Assembly (NCBI RefSeq): GCF_003318275.1
Contig: NZ_QOCH01000015.1
Coordinates: 726,516 to 790,515, forward strand
Origin: Marinobacter sp. F3R11
GTDB taxonomy: Bacteria > Pseudomonadota > Gammaproteobacteria > Pseudomonadales > Oleiphilaceae
Direction: 5' to 3'
DNA: 64,000 bases
Of the stretch, positions 45,319 through 54,233 are shown piece by piece (the first letter of the stretch is position 1; every line of letters starts with the position of its first letter). A program made the position numbers and the translations under genes. The notes beneath the pieces are model-generated. The model was not told where the DNA came from. It made no database searches and saw only the letters and a program-made list of their open reading frames with translations.

Positions 45319-47310
45319 GTGATTAAAATAAAACACATAGCTATCGCAGGGGCACTATCCTCATCATTGCTGGTTGCTGGTTGTGGCGGATCGTCAGGCA
45401 GTAGCAGCTCGGCAACCAACAGCCAAACCGGCTCACTGGAGATTTCAGGCACCGCCTCGGCACCAGCGGGCACAGTTGCATACTATGAGGAGCAGAATGC
45501 ATTCGAACTGGCCCTCAACTTTTTCGTGCCTTCACTTTCGGCTGCCGTTACCGGGCTTGAGCCGATCGAAGGCGCAACAGTTGAACTGATCCGGGTCGAC
45601 AATAACGGCAACCAGGTAGGCGATGTATTGGCGACAACGGCTACGTCAATTACTGGTGACTACACCCTCACACTTCCTGAAGACGTCAACCTCGCAGGCA
45701 ACCTGATTGTCAGAATCACGGGCCAGAACAACAGTGCCCTGCGCGCCCAGGTAGTAGAGCAGGACGCTGACATTTCACCCGTTTCAGAGTTTGTACTGCA
45801 AAAGTTCATTAGCCAGGGCGCCGCTCTGGACCAGCTGGTTGTATCCGATGTCGTCAAACTTTCGGGCCGGGTGGAAGAATTTGATATCACACTATCCGGT
45901 GCCGCGAATCTGGATGCTGCGTTTTCCGTCCTGGAAGACCAGATCGGAGATTTTGTTGAAAGCGAAGTAGCTGTTGCAGCTTCCTCAAGCGGCGACGCTG
46001 CAGGCATTGCAGGAGACTACCGTAGCTCCGCCTTTTCCTTCGCACTGCATGATGGCGACAACGACAATGTCGGTACCTATGCCACCGACATCTGGGCCGG
46101 CACATTCACGTTTGCAGATAGTGGCAATGGCAGCGTTTCCATAACTCATACCAAGGAAGACAGTTTTTACGGCAGTCTCTCCGGTTCCGCGCTGAATCAA
46201 AGCAGTGTTTATTATGAATCAGAAACAGAAAACTTTAACGAAGTGCTTCCCGCAACGCTGACCACCAGCGGCATTCTGTCGATTACAGGCGAGTTTGAAG
46301 AAGACATTGACGATGACTACGGCTGGCGATATCCCGCCCATACCTACAATCTGCAACGCGTGGCTGACACCGGTATATTTTTCATGGTGTCAAACGAAGG
46401 TGCTGTCAGGTATGCAACCATAGATACCAACAATGATGGTATCAAAGACGCCATCGACCCTCAGGCCAAAGAGGGCGACGAAGCCTTCCGCTCACTGGAA
46501 GTTTTCAGTCGGCAACCCACCGCATTCACCAATAGCGACCTGACAGGCAAATTCGGTCGGGTATTTCTGGAGTCCTGGGTAACAAGCGGCACCATTGAGG
46601 TTCAAACTGAAATCAATACACTAACCTTTGATGGTGCAGGGAATTACGATTACGGCGCCGTCGAAGGCCACCTGATCAGCCTGGCGTCAGGGGGAGCCTC
46701 TTACACCCCCATCACAGAGACTGCCGAGACAAGCCAGCCTATGGTTATCACCGCTGATGGCGACATCACCTCAGCCGGTGGCGAGCCATCTGACGGCTTC
46801 ATTAACGACACCTTTGACCTCTTGGTATTCGCCGAAGCCGACGGCACCAATCAGCAAGAAGCTGAAACCAACAAAACACTACTGGTAAAACTGCCTGCAA
46901 CTGCCCCGACGGTTACCAACAACAAATACCGCATGCTGCTGATGTCCATGAAGCTGGACGCTGGTGAGGAACTGTTGATGACTTCAAGCAAGTTCAACAC
47001 CTTCCTGACGATGGCATCGGAAACCAGCGGCACTATTGACGGCGCATTTTTCGAAGTTCAAAAAACCGGCCTGGGAGGCGAGATTGCCGTTTCTACCGAA
47101 ACCGCCGAATCCGTCGAAGTGGATGTTAGCCTGGGCGGCTCTGGAGTAAGCACACTGACGATTTCGGGAGAGGACGGAGGCACAACCACTATGGAGGGCT
47201 TCTTCAACGAAAACGCGACTCTCGGCGTCTTTACGCTGAGCTACACGGAAACTGCAAGCAGCGATCCGGATGAACTGGGGCTGGTTGTCCTGGTAAAAAC
47301 CGGTAACTGA
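45319..47310 (+). CDS. Large secreted lipoprotein of unknown function
   Basis: A 663-residue protein. The start is GTG 45319, six bases after AAGGAG (45307-45312); the frame is open 300 bases upstream but that part lacks a signal. MIKIKHIAIAGALSSSLLVAGC is a lipoprotein signal, and the lipidated cysteine is followed by a GGSSGSSSS linker. The mature protein is acidic, rich in threonine, serine and glycine, and predicted to be mostly beta strand. Residues about 40-130 resemble a carboxypeptidase-regulatory-like beta fold (GATVELIRVDNNGNQVGDVL, then TSITGDYTLTLPE). A DTNNDGIKDAIDP stretch could bind calcium. I recognise no enzyme motif; a surface-adhesion or matrix role is conceivable. Confidence 0.72.
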   Translation: MIKIKHIAIAGALSSSLLVAGCGGSSGSSSSATNSQTGSLEISGTASAPAGTVAYYEEQNAFELALNFFVPSLSAAVTGLEPIEGATVELIRVDNNGNQVGDVLATTATSITGDYTLTLPEDVNLAGNLIVRITGQNNSALRAQVVEQDADISPVSEFVLQKFISQGAALDQLVVSDVVKLSGRVEEFDITLSGAANLDAAFSVLEDQIGDFVESEVAVAASSSGDAAGIAGDYRSSAFSFALHDGDNDNVGTYATDIWAGTFTFADSGNGSVSITHTKEDSFYGSLSGSALNQSSVYYESETENFNEVLPATLTTSGILSITGEFEEDIDDDYGWRYPAHTYNLQRVADTGIFFMVSNEGAVRYATIDTNNDGIKDAIDPQAKEGDEAFRSLEVFSRQPTAFTNSDLTGKFGRVFLESWVTSGTIEVQTEINTLTFDGAGNYDYGAVEGHLISLASGGASYTPITETAETSQPMVITADGDITSAGGEPSDGFINDTFDLLVFAEADGTNQQEAETNKTLLVKLPATAPTVTNNKYRMLLMSMKLDAGEELLMTSSKFNTFLTMASETSGTIDGAFFEVQKTGLGGEIAVSTETAESVEVDVSLGGSGVSTLTISGEDGGTTTMEGFFNENATLGVFTLSYTETASSDPDELGLVVLVKTGN

Positions 47311-47320
47311 CAAAACTGAT

Positions 47321-47350
47321 ACAGGGCACACCCTCTGCGGTGCGCCCTGT
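47321..47350. terminator. Hairpin between convergent genes
   Basis: ACAGGGCACA at 47321-47330 pairs with TGCGCCCTGT at 47341-47350 with one mismatch and a ten-base loop. No T-run is present. It may end the lipoprotein transcript. Confidence 0.6.
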
Positions 47351-47386
47351 ACCTCTGCAATCACACCCCCGGCCCCTTACCCTTCT

Positions 47387-48529
47387 CTATCTTAATAATG
47401 CTGAAAGAATCGTACTGATCAGCTGGCCCTGACGTGACTGCCCGGTTTTATAAAAGATCTGCTTCAGATAACTCCGAACCGTTGCTTCGCTTTTATGCCG
47501 TTTCTCTGCAATCTCTTTCAGACTCAACCCCGCAACGAGGTCCTCACAAACCTGAGCCTCCGAAGGCGCCAGGGAAAAATACTCTGAAATCACAGCAGCG
47601 TCTGGAAGCACTCGCGAAGTTGAATCGACTATCGTTATCAGCACTCCACCTGTAAGTAATTCGTTATACTCAAGCGGCCGGATCGTCATGACCAGCGGCG
47701 GTGCTGCCTCTCGGTTAATAATCAATGTTTCCGGGCGACTGGCCCCACCTTTAATCGCCGCCGTTGAGGCGTGCGTAAGGGTCCGGAAAAACGCCTTCTG
47801 GGTTACATCCGACTGAAAGCACAAGCGCTGATCACGAATAAAAAAACAGGAGTTTTGCTCCTGCAGCTGGCTTCCACGCTGGTTAGCAAGCACCAACATA
47901 CCCCGGTTATTCAGAACAAAGGCGGCATCAGGAATCAGCTCCACTATTGCGGAAAGCGACTGTTCAGTATCCGGGCGCTGATGAAACGAGCTTGCCAGGC
48001 CAACCGCTTGCCGTATGAATGGCACAAGGCGGCTCATAGCTTCAAGCTCTTCAGGGAAATAAGGCCCTTGAACAACAGTGCGCTGCACAGTAAGAAGAAT
48101 GATGTGTGTGTCTGAGGCATCCACTACCAGCCATGCAGAATCAAGCATGCTCTGGTCTGTCTCCCACCGGTCGTAGTTATCACCCAGGGAGGTATCACCC
48201 ACTACCGACAAAGCCGAGCTGAACACCCCGGGCTGCTGGGTAATGGCATAATTGGTTACCGCATCGTGTGCGATCATATTGTTATCCAGATACCAGTCTA
48301 CAAACTCATCCGATAACCCGGCATGCCAGATATGTTCGATAACTACCGGGGACTTCCGGATAAAGGAGAGCTGGGCCGCACAGCCGTTGACAGCTTCAGC
48401 CAGCATCGCCAGAAAATCATGGAAGCCTGCCTTGTGCTGCAACGACTCGTATAAGCACTGAATAAGCTCAGGCTCATTGGATAGAACATTCTGAGGATCC
48501 AACACCCCATAAGGCAACCGACACTCCAT
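47387..48529 (-). CDS. LuxR-family transcriptional regulator
   Basis: A 380-residue protein. The C-terminal 65 residues form a LuxR helix-turn-helix: LAPSEAQVCEDLVAGLSLKE, then RHKSEATVRSYLKQIFYKTG. The upstream 300 residues look like a PAS/GAF-type sensor (for example ELIPDAAFVLNNRGMLVLAN at the start of a PAS-like unit), without the autoinducer-binding fold of quorum regulators. The input signal is unknown. It is convergent with the lipoprotein gene. ATG 48529 has AGGAG upstream. Confidence 0.88.
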   Translation of the reverse strand: MECRLPYGVLDPQNVLSNEPELIQCLYESLQHKAGFHDFLAMLAEAVNGCAAQLSFIRKSPVVIEHIWHAGLSDEFVDWYLDNNMIAHDAVTNYAITQQPGVFSSALSVVGDTSLGDNYDRWETDQSMLDSAWLVVDASDTHIILLTVQRTVVQGPYFPEELEAMSRLVPFIRQAVGLASSFHQRPDTEQSLSAIVELIPDAAFVLNNRGMLVLANQRGSQLQEQNSCFFIRDQRLCFQSDVTQKAFFRTLTHASTAAIKGGASRPETLIINREAAPPLVMTIRPLEYNELLTGGVLITIVDSTSRVLPDAAVISEYFSLAPSEAQVCEDLVAGLSLKEIAEKRHKSEATVRSYLKQIFYKTGQSRQGQLISTILSALLR

Positions 48530-48694
48530 TGGTTCTCCTGCTCGCTTGACGTATAAAATGGCGCTTTGCCTGTTTTTTATAGAATCAAACTATAGAAGAC
48601 TTTTGGCTAATGTGTAGTGCCAGGGGGTATATTCTGGATTTTAGACAGGATGACAGACTATCTGGTTAAAGATAGTCCGCCAGGATCGATAAGC

Positions 48695-49558
48695 TCAATG
48701 CATCAACGTATAGAGCTTACGACGATATGTGCGCACATCCGGGTTACCGCTACCCAACTTCTCAAACAACTCAACCAATGTCGTTTTGGCTATTTCATCC
48801 TTATATTTGCTGTCTACCTGCATCAGGCGAATAAGCAATTCCATCGCCTCTGCATTTTTCTCTTGCAGGACATTGTGAAGCGCCAGCAAATGCAGGGCAT
48901 TGGGATCTTTCGGATCCTGCTCCAGCGCCATTTCCAGATCTTTCACCGGCGGAAGCTCGGCGGACTGTTTCAGAAATTTTATTCTCGCAGCCAGCTGCTT
49001 TGCCTGGTGCTGCAACTTTTCTTCTGGCGGCAGACTTTCGAGAACCTGCTCGGCAGTTTCAATATCACCCGTTTCCGCTTTCAGCTGGGCAAGGTCAATC
49101 AACACCTTAAGATTCTCAGGATCTTCTTTGTTCAGTTCAGAAAGAATTTCCATCGCTCCGCCGATATCGCCTTCTTCCCAGATACGGTGAGCTTTCTCAT
49201 AAGGAGGTTCTTCAGGCAATTCCACGTATTTCTCGAGAACCTTGCGAACTTCACTCTCTGGCAGCGCTCCGTTAAAACCGTCAACGGCCTGTCCATCTTT
49301 CACCAGGATCACTGTCGGCAGGTTTCGCACACCGAGGCTGGCAGTCAGTTGCTCCTGCTCATCTGCATTTACCTTGGCCAGCCGGAATGCACCCTGATAC
49401 TCATTCGCCAGTTTCTCCAGCAGGGGCATAAGCTGCTTGCAGGGCGCGCACCACTCGGCCCATACATCCACAAGAACGGGCACAGACGCAGATGCATCCA
49501 TAACTTCCTGCTGAAAATTTTCCATAGTGGCTTCGAATATATAGGGAGAGCTGCTCAT
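48695..49558 (-). CDS. cnoX: Thioredoxin-TPR co-chaperone, CnoX (YbbN) type
   Basis: A 287-residue protein with a thioredoxin domain (WCAPCK redox motif, near residue 37, and NLPTVILVKDG) followed by TPR-like helices (EEGDIGGAMEILSELNKEDP and DPKDPNALHLLALH). In Escherichia coli CnoX lacks the second cysteine; this form retains CAPC and so could be redox active, as in Caulobacter. Its likely role is protecting unfolded proteins during oxidative stress and handing them to GroEL or DnaK. Start ATG 49558 lies after CAGGTG; GTG 49567 is an alternative. The neighbour is a divergent Lon protease gene, which fits a protein-quality theme. Confidence 0.9.
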   Translation of the reverse strand: MSSSPYIFEATMENFQQEVMDASASVPVLVDVWAEWCAPCKQLMPLLEKLANEYQGAFRLAKVNADEQEQLTASLGVRNLPTVILVKDGQAVDGFNGALPESEVRKVLEKYVELPEEPPYEKAHRIWEEGDIGGAMEILSELNKEDPENLKVLIDLAQLKAETGDIETAEQVLESLPPEEKLQHQAKQLAARIKFLKQSAELPPVKDLEMALEQDPKDPNALHLLALHNVLQEKNAEAMELLIRLMQVDSKYKDEIAKTTLVELFEKLGSGNPDVRTYRRKLYTLMH

Positions 49559-49723
49559 GTCGGGCACCTGAAATGTTCATTTGATTAATGCGTAGAGATG
49601 GGGCGCTCTACCCCGGAATTCAAGAGTGCCGGATCAGGGTATTCGTGGCACCCATGCTTGAAAATATGACTTTTGGCTCTAATTAGAGATAAGACACTCC
49701 TTCTACCGGGAAATAGTTACCGC

Positions 49724-52174
49724 ATGAATCACGACAACGAAAACGACTCGCTGGAAGAATTCGAGGAAGACGTTACCGAATACATAGGCAAGAACGAACA
49801 CAGCAAAGCCCTGGCCTTGCCACAGCATTCTCTGCCCAAACGGATATATGTACTGCCAGTTTCTAACCGGCCGTTTTTTCCTGCACAAGTCCAACCGGTC
49901 ATGGTTAACCAGAATCCATGGCAGGAGACACTCAAGCGCGTAGGTGAAACCGACCACAAGATGCTGGGCATCTGCTTTGTCGATGATCATCAATCGGGGC
50001 AGGATATCCCCGAAAGCAGCGAGCTGGCACCGGTTGGCTGCGCCGTGCGAGTGCATCACGCGCAAAACAAAGACGGGAACCTTCAGTTTATCGCCCAGGG
50101 GCTGCAGCGTTTCCGCATCGTTCAGTGGCTCCGCCGCAAGCCACCGTATCTGGTGGAAGTTGAGTATCCGCAAGAGCCTGAAGAAGATGCAGACGAAACC
50201 AAGGCTTATACCCTGGCGATCATCAGTGCCATCAAAGAGTTATTGCGCACCAACCCGCTCTACGGCGAGGAAGTAAAGCAGTACCTTTCACGCTTTGGCC
50301 CGGAAGACAGCTCTCCGCTGACAGACTTCGGCGCATCCATGACCAGCGCCCCGGGCAGCGAACTGCAGGACATCCTGGATACCCTGCCTCTGCTGAGACG
50401 CATGGAAAAAGTGCTTCTGCTGATGCGCAAAGAACTGGAAGTGGCGCGCCTGCAATCCGAGATCAGCGAAGAAGTGAACGAAAAGGTGCAGAAGCATCAG
50501 CGAGATTTCTTCCTGAAAGAACAGCTGAAGGTCATCCAGCGCGAGCTGGGCATGTCGAAAGACGATAAAACGGCAGATGCAGAACGCTTTGAAGCCAGAA
50601 TGGCGGAGCTGAACCCGCCCGAGGCCGTGCAGGAGCGCTTTGAAGAGGAATTGAACAAACTGCAGATCCTTGAGCAGGGTTCGCCGGAATATGGCGTTAC
50701 CCGTAACTACCTGGACTGGCTGACCCAGGTGCCATGGGGACAACACTCGGAAGATCGCTTTGATCTGACAGAAGGCCGCAGCATACTCGATCGTGATCAC
50801 GATGGCCTTGATGATGTGAAAGACCGGATTATCGAGTTCCTGGCAGAGGGTACATTCAAAGGCGAAATCAGTGGATCAATTCTGCTTCTCGTTGGCCCTC
50901 CGGGTGTAGGTAAAACTTCAATTGGCCATTCTGTTGCAAGTGCTCTGGGGCGTAAGTTCTATCGCTTCAGCGTTGGAGGCATGAGAGATGAGGCCGAAAT
51001 CAAAGGCCACCGGCGAACCTATATCGGTGCCATGCCCGGCAAGTTTGTACAGGCCCTGAAAGATACCAAAGTAGCCAATCCGGTTATTATGCTCGACGAG
51101 ATCGACAAAATTGGTACTTCCTATCAGGGAGACCCGGCTTCCGCGCTTCTGGAGACTCTGGACCCGGAACAGAACAGGGAATTTCTGGATCACTACCTTG
51201 ATGTCCGCATGGACCTGTCCAAGGTACTGTTTATCTGCACGGCAAATCAGCTCGACACTATTCCGCGGCCGCTTCTGGACCGGATGGATGTGATCCGCTT
51301 GTCAGGCTATATCAGCGAGGAAAAGCTGGCCATCGCCAAGCATCACCTGCTCCCACGCCTGCTGAAACGGGCCGGGCTACTGAAAAAACAATTCAACATA
51401 ACCGATGCTGCCATCCGTCAGATAATCGAAGGCTATGCCCGTGAAGCGGGCGTCCGGAATCTGGAAAAACTACTGCACAAGGTTATGCGCAAAGGCATAG
51501 TAAAACTACTGGAATCCCCGGATGAGCCGGTAAAAGTGAGCGTATCCGACCTGCAGGAATATCTGGGACAGCCTGCATTCCGGAAAGAAAAGTCTCTCAA
51601 AGGTGTCGGCGTAGTTACTGGCCTGGCCTGGACCGCCATGGGAGGCGCAACCCTGAGCATTGAAGCCGCACGGATACACAGCAGTCAACGCGGCTTCAAA
51701 CTGACCGGTCAGCTCGGTGATGTAATGCGGGAATCGGCAGAAATTGCGTACAGCTACGTCAGCTCAAACCTGAAGCGGTTCAAAGGTGACCCGGGATTTT
51801 TCGATAAGTCCTTCGTTCACCTCCATGTACCCGAAGGTGCAACACCCAAGGACGGCCCCAGCGCCGGCGTCACCATGGCAACGGCTTTGCTCTCTATTGC
51901 CCGCAGAGAAGCCCCTCAGCAAAATACAGCGATGACAGGGGAGCTGACTCTCACCGGCCAGGTGCTTCCTGTTGGCGGTATTCGCGAGAAAGTTATTGCC
52001 GCACGCCGCCAGAAAATCAGCAACCTGATCCTGCCAGAGGCAAACCGCGGGGATTATGAAGAGCTGCCGGATTATCTCAGGGAAGGGCTGACTGTCAATT
52101 TTGCCCGGAATTACAATGATGTCTTCCAGGTGTGCTTTGGCAGCAAGCCCCGAAAGGGCTCGTCAGTTCACTGA
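49724..52174 (+). CDS. ATP-dependent Lon protease, second (AsrA-like) paralogue
   Basis: An 816-residue protein with the full Lon plan: N-terminal substrate domain (residues about 35-230, RIYVLPVSNRPFFPAQVQP), coiled coil, AAA+ domain with Walker A GPPGVGKT near residue 391 and Walker B VIMLDEID, and a C-terminal peptidase with S713 in KDGPSAG and K756 in REKVIAA. The acidic N-terminal extension MNHDNENDSLEEFEED and the length suggest the AsrA-type second Lon rather than housekeeping Lon, which usually lies with clpX and hupB. ATG 49724 is chosen; an upstream in-frame start would add 17 residues. It probably degrades misfolded proteins under stress. Confidence 0.9.
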   Translation: MNHDNENDSLEEFEEDVTEYIGKNEHSKALALPQHSLPKRIYVLPVSNRPFFPAQVQPVMVNQNPWQETLKRVGETDHKMLGICFVDDHQSGQDIPESSELAPVGCAVRVHHAQNKDGNLQFIAQGLQRFRIVQWLRRKPPYLVEVEYPQEPEEDADETKAYTLAIISAIKELLRTNPLYGEEVKQYLSRFGPEDSSPLTDFGASMTSAPGSELQDILDTLPLLRRMEKVLLLMRKELEVARLQSEISEEVNEKVQKHQRDFFLKEQLKVIQRELGMSKDDKTADAERFEARMAELNPPEAVQERFEEELNKLQILEQGSPEYGVTRNYLDWLTQVPWGQHSEDRFDLTEGRSILDRDHDGLDDVKDRIIEFLAEGTFKGEISGSILLLVGPPGVGKTSIGHSVASALGRKFYRFSVGGMRDEAEIKGHRRTYIGAMPGKFVQALKDTKVANPVIMLDEIDKIGTSYQGDPASALLETLDPEQNREFLDHYLDVRMDLSKVLFICTANQLDTIPRPLLDRMDVIRLSGYISEEKLAIAKHHLLPRLLKRAGLLKKQFNITDAAIRQIIEGYAREAGVRNLEKLLHKVMRKGIVKLLESPDEPVKVSVSDLQEYLGQPAFRKEKSLKGVGVVTGLAWTAMGGATLSIEAARIHSSQRGFKLTGQLGDVMRESAEIAYSYVSSNLKRFKGDPGFFDKSFVHLHVPEGATPKDGPSAGVTMATALLSIARREAPQQNTAMTGELTLTGQVLPVGGIREKVIAARRQKISNLILPEANRGDYEELPDYLREGLTVNFARNYNDVFQVCFGSKPRKGSSVH

Positions 52175-52186
52175 GTTCAGAAGAAT

Positions 52187-52212
52187 AAGGAAAAGGCTCA
52201 GGCCTTTTCCTT
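52187..52212. terminator. Terminator shared by lon and the convergent MarR gene
   Basis: AAGGAAAAGGC pairs with GCCTTTTCCTT around a TCAG loop, with a T-rich tail on the plus strand. Its right half encodes the Lys/Glu-rich C-terminus of the MarR protein (stop at 52198-52200), so the terminator of lon overlaps coding sequence on the other strand. Confidence 0.82.
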
Positions 52213-52752
52213 TTCTTTCCAGCCATCATCTTTCAGGACCGGGCCAACATCCAATACCGGTGACGCATCAATGTCGTCGGCATCCATCATGTTGGCAACC
52301 CTCTGTAGCGAAGCGAGAATCATATTCTGCTCCCATTCATGAAGGCTCTGAAACTTCTTGATGAAATCTTCCTGCAGGGGACTGGGTGCCCGGGAGAGTA
52401 TATCCGCACCATCCTCTGTCAGGTGTGCGTGCACTTTACGCTTGTCCTGCGTGCTACGGACACGGTAAACCAGCTGGCGGTGTTCCAGGCGATCAAGAAT
52501 GGTCGTAACCGTCGCCTGACTGAGACTCACCTTGTCGGCGATAGTCCCTATGGTAACCTCACCCATATCCCGGATTGTCCGCATGATCAACAGCTGCGGG
52601 CCGGTGAGACCGGCATTCTTGCTTAGGCGCTTGGAATGAAGATCCGTTGCCCGGATAACACGCCTGAGCGCTACCAGAACATGGTCATAATTATGCACTG
52701 TGTTACTTGCTCCACTGAAGCCTTTCAATATTTTGTTTACACCACTAACCAT
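52198..52752 (-). CDS. MarR-family regulator, CosR/EctR-like
   Basis: A 184-residue winged-helix regulator. The pattern VALRRVIRATDLHSKRLSKN, then GLTGPQLLIMRTI, VSLSQATVTTILDRLEHR and WEQNMILASLQRVANMMDA closely resembles the CosR/EctR group that controls compatible-solute (ectoine, betaine, choline) genes in Vibrio, methylotrophs and marine bacteria. No solute biosynthesis gene adjoins it; the divergent livK gene is the nearest candidate target. The start at ATG 52752 lacks a clear ribosome site, and the protein N-terminus before about residue 20 is not conserved, so a later start is possible. Confidence 0.82.
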   Translation of the reverse strand: MVSGVNKILKGFSGASNTVHNYDHVLVALRRVIRATDLHSKRLSKNAGLTGPQLLIMRTIRDMGEVTIGTIADKVSLSQATVTTILDRLEHRQLVYRVRSTQDKRKVHAHLTEDGADILSRAPSPLQEDFIKKFQSLHEWEQNMILASLQRVANMMDADDIDASPVLDVGPVLKDDGWKEKEKA

Positions 52753-52958
52753 TAGAGGTCTTGCCCCCCTCAAATGCAAGTAGCAGTTTCCCGCAAACTG
52801 CACTTTCCCATATCATCCCCATGATGCCAAAGCCTGAGCCACTGGTTGTTAAATAATAAAAGAAGCCCGGGGCTAACTTGACAAGGCAGGATGTGTAGTG
52901 TTTGTTTAGATTTCTGAGAACATTAAGAATATCCCTGAACCTGACAGGACAGATACAA

Positions 52959-54071
52959 ATGACAACTTCACTCAAAAAGCTCGTTACCGCTGTTAGCACT
53001 TCCGTTGCCCTGATGGGCGCCGGCCACGCAGCTGCGGATATTCAGATCGGCATCGCAGGCCCAATGACAGGCCCCGTCGCCCAGTATGGCGACATGCAGT
53101 TCTCCGGCGCGCGCATGGCCATTGAACAGATCAACGCCAAAGGCGGCGTTATGGGCGAGAAGCTCGTCGCAGTAGAATACGATGACGTGTGTGACCCCAA
53201 GCAAGCGGTCACTGTTGCAAACCGCCTGGTTAACGATGGCGTCAGCTATGTGATCGGCCATCTGTGCTCCAGTTCCACCCAGCCTGCCTCGGACATCTAT
53301 GAGGACGAAGGCATTCTCATGATCACACCTGCATCAACCAGCCCGGAAATCACCGAGCGTGGTTATGAACTGGTGTTCCGCACTATTGGCCTTGACAGCA
53401 TGCAAGGCCCGGTTGCCGGCAACCACATAGCCAAACAGAACCCGGAGCGGGTGGCAATCGTTCACGACAAGCAACAATACGGTGAAGGCATTGCAACAGC
53501 AGTACGCGATACCCTGAAAGACAAAGGTATCGAAATTGCCATGTTTGAAGGTATTACCGCAGGCGACAAAGACTTCTCATCCCTGATAACCAAACTCAAA
53601 CAGGCTGATGTGGACTATGTTTATTTCGGCGGCTACCACCCGGAGCTGGGGCTGATCCTGCGTCAGGCACGACAGGCGGATCTGGACGCCATCTTTATGG
53701 GCCCTGAAGGCGTTGGCAACAAGGACATTAACACCATTGCAGGTGAGGCTGCTGAAGGGCTTCTGGTAACTCTGCCACCAAGCTTTGACGAAAAAGCAGA
53801 AAACCAGGACCTGGTAAAAGCCTTTGAAGCCAAGGGTGAAGATCCCTCAGGCCCATTCGTACTGACTTCTTATGCCGCCGTTCAACTGGTTGCTGAAGGC
53901 ATCGAAGCTGCCGGTTCCAAAGACCCCTTCGATGTTGCAGCAGCACTTCGCAGCGGCAGCTTTGAAACACCGATCGGCACTGTGCAATACGATAAAGCCG
54001 GCGATATGAAGTCATTTGAGTTTGTTGTGTACGAATGGCATTCAGATGGCAGCAAAACTCCGGTAAACTAA
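52959..54071 (+). CDS. livK: Branched-chain amino acid ABC transporter binding protein (LivK/BraC type)
   Basis: A 370-residue periplasmic protein with signal peptide MTTSLKKLVTAVSTSVALMG ending near AAA/D. The mature part shows DIQIGIAGPMTGPVAQYGD, VAVEYDDVCDPKQAV with the first disulfide cysteine, and IGHLCSSSTQPAS with the second, as in LivJ/LivK/BraC. ATG 52959 has AGGAC upstream; an in-frame ATG 19 codons earlier is unlikely. First gene of a complete livKHMGF operon. Leucine, isoleucine or valine is the likely ligand. Confidence 0.95.
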   Translation: MTTSLKKLVTAVSTSVALMGAGHAAADIQIGIAGPMTGPVAQYGDMQFSGARMAIEQINAKGGVMGEKLVAVEYDDVCDPKQAVTVANRLVNDGVSYVIGHLCSSSTQPASDIYEDEGILMITPASTSPEITERGYELVFRTIGLDSMQGPVAGNHIAKQNPERVAIVHDKQQYGEGIATAVRDTLKDKGIEIAMFEGITAGDKDFSSLITKLKQADVDYVYFGGYHPELGLILRQARQADLDAIFMGPEGVGNKDINTIAGEAAEGLLVTLPPSFDEKAENQDLVKAFEAKGEDPSGPFVLTSYAAVQLVAEGIEAAGSKDPFDVAAALRSGSFETPIGTVQYDKAGDMKSFEFVVYEWHSDGSKTPVN

Positions 54072-54103
54072 GCCGAATCGTTAACTAACGGTAATACAAG
54101 AGA

Positions 54104-54139
54104 GCACCTTCTCACCGCGATCCGGGAGAGGGTGTTTTT
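54104..54139 (+). terminator. Attenuating terminator between livK and livH
   Basis: GCACCTTCTC at 54104-54113 pairs with GAGAGGGTG at 54126-54134 (one G-T pair), followed by TTTTT at 54135-54139. Because livHMGF has no other obvious promoter, partial termination here would give surplus binding protein. Confidence 0.75.
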
Positions 54140-54233
54140 CTAGGCTCCTTATGATCCTGCTTCACTTATGGCCCGGTTATCCCGTGTCTTCTGTGTTGCA
54201 GGGAAGGGAGCAGGCCTCCGGAGTCAAACAACA

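Noticed and set aside
49657..49686. Heat-shock type promoter (CTTGAAA) before lon
   Set aside because: The -35-like heptamer is present but no CCCCAT-type -10 lies at the right distance, and a sigma-70 -10 is poor.
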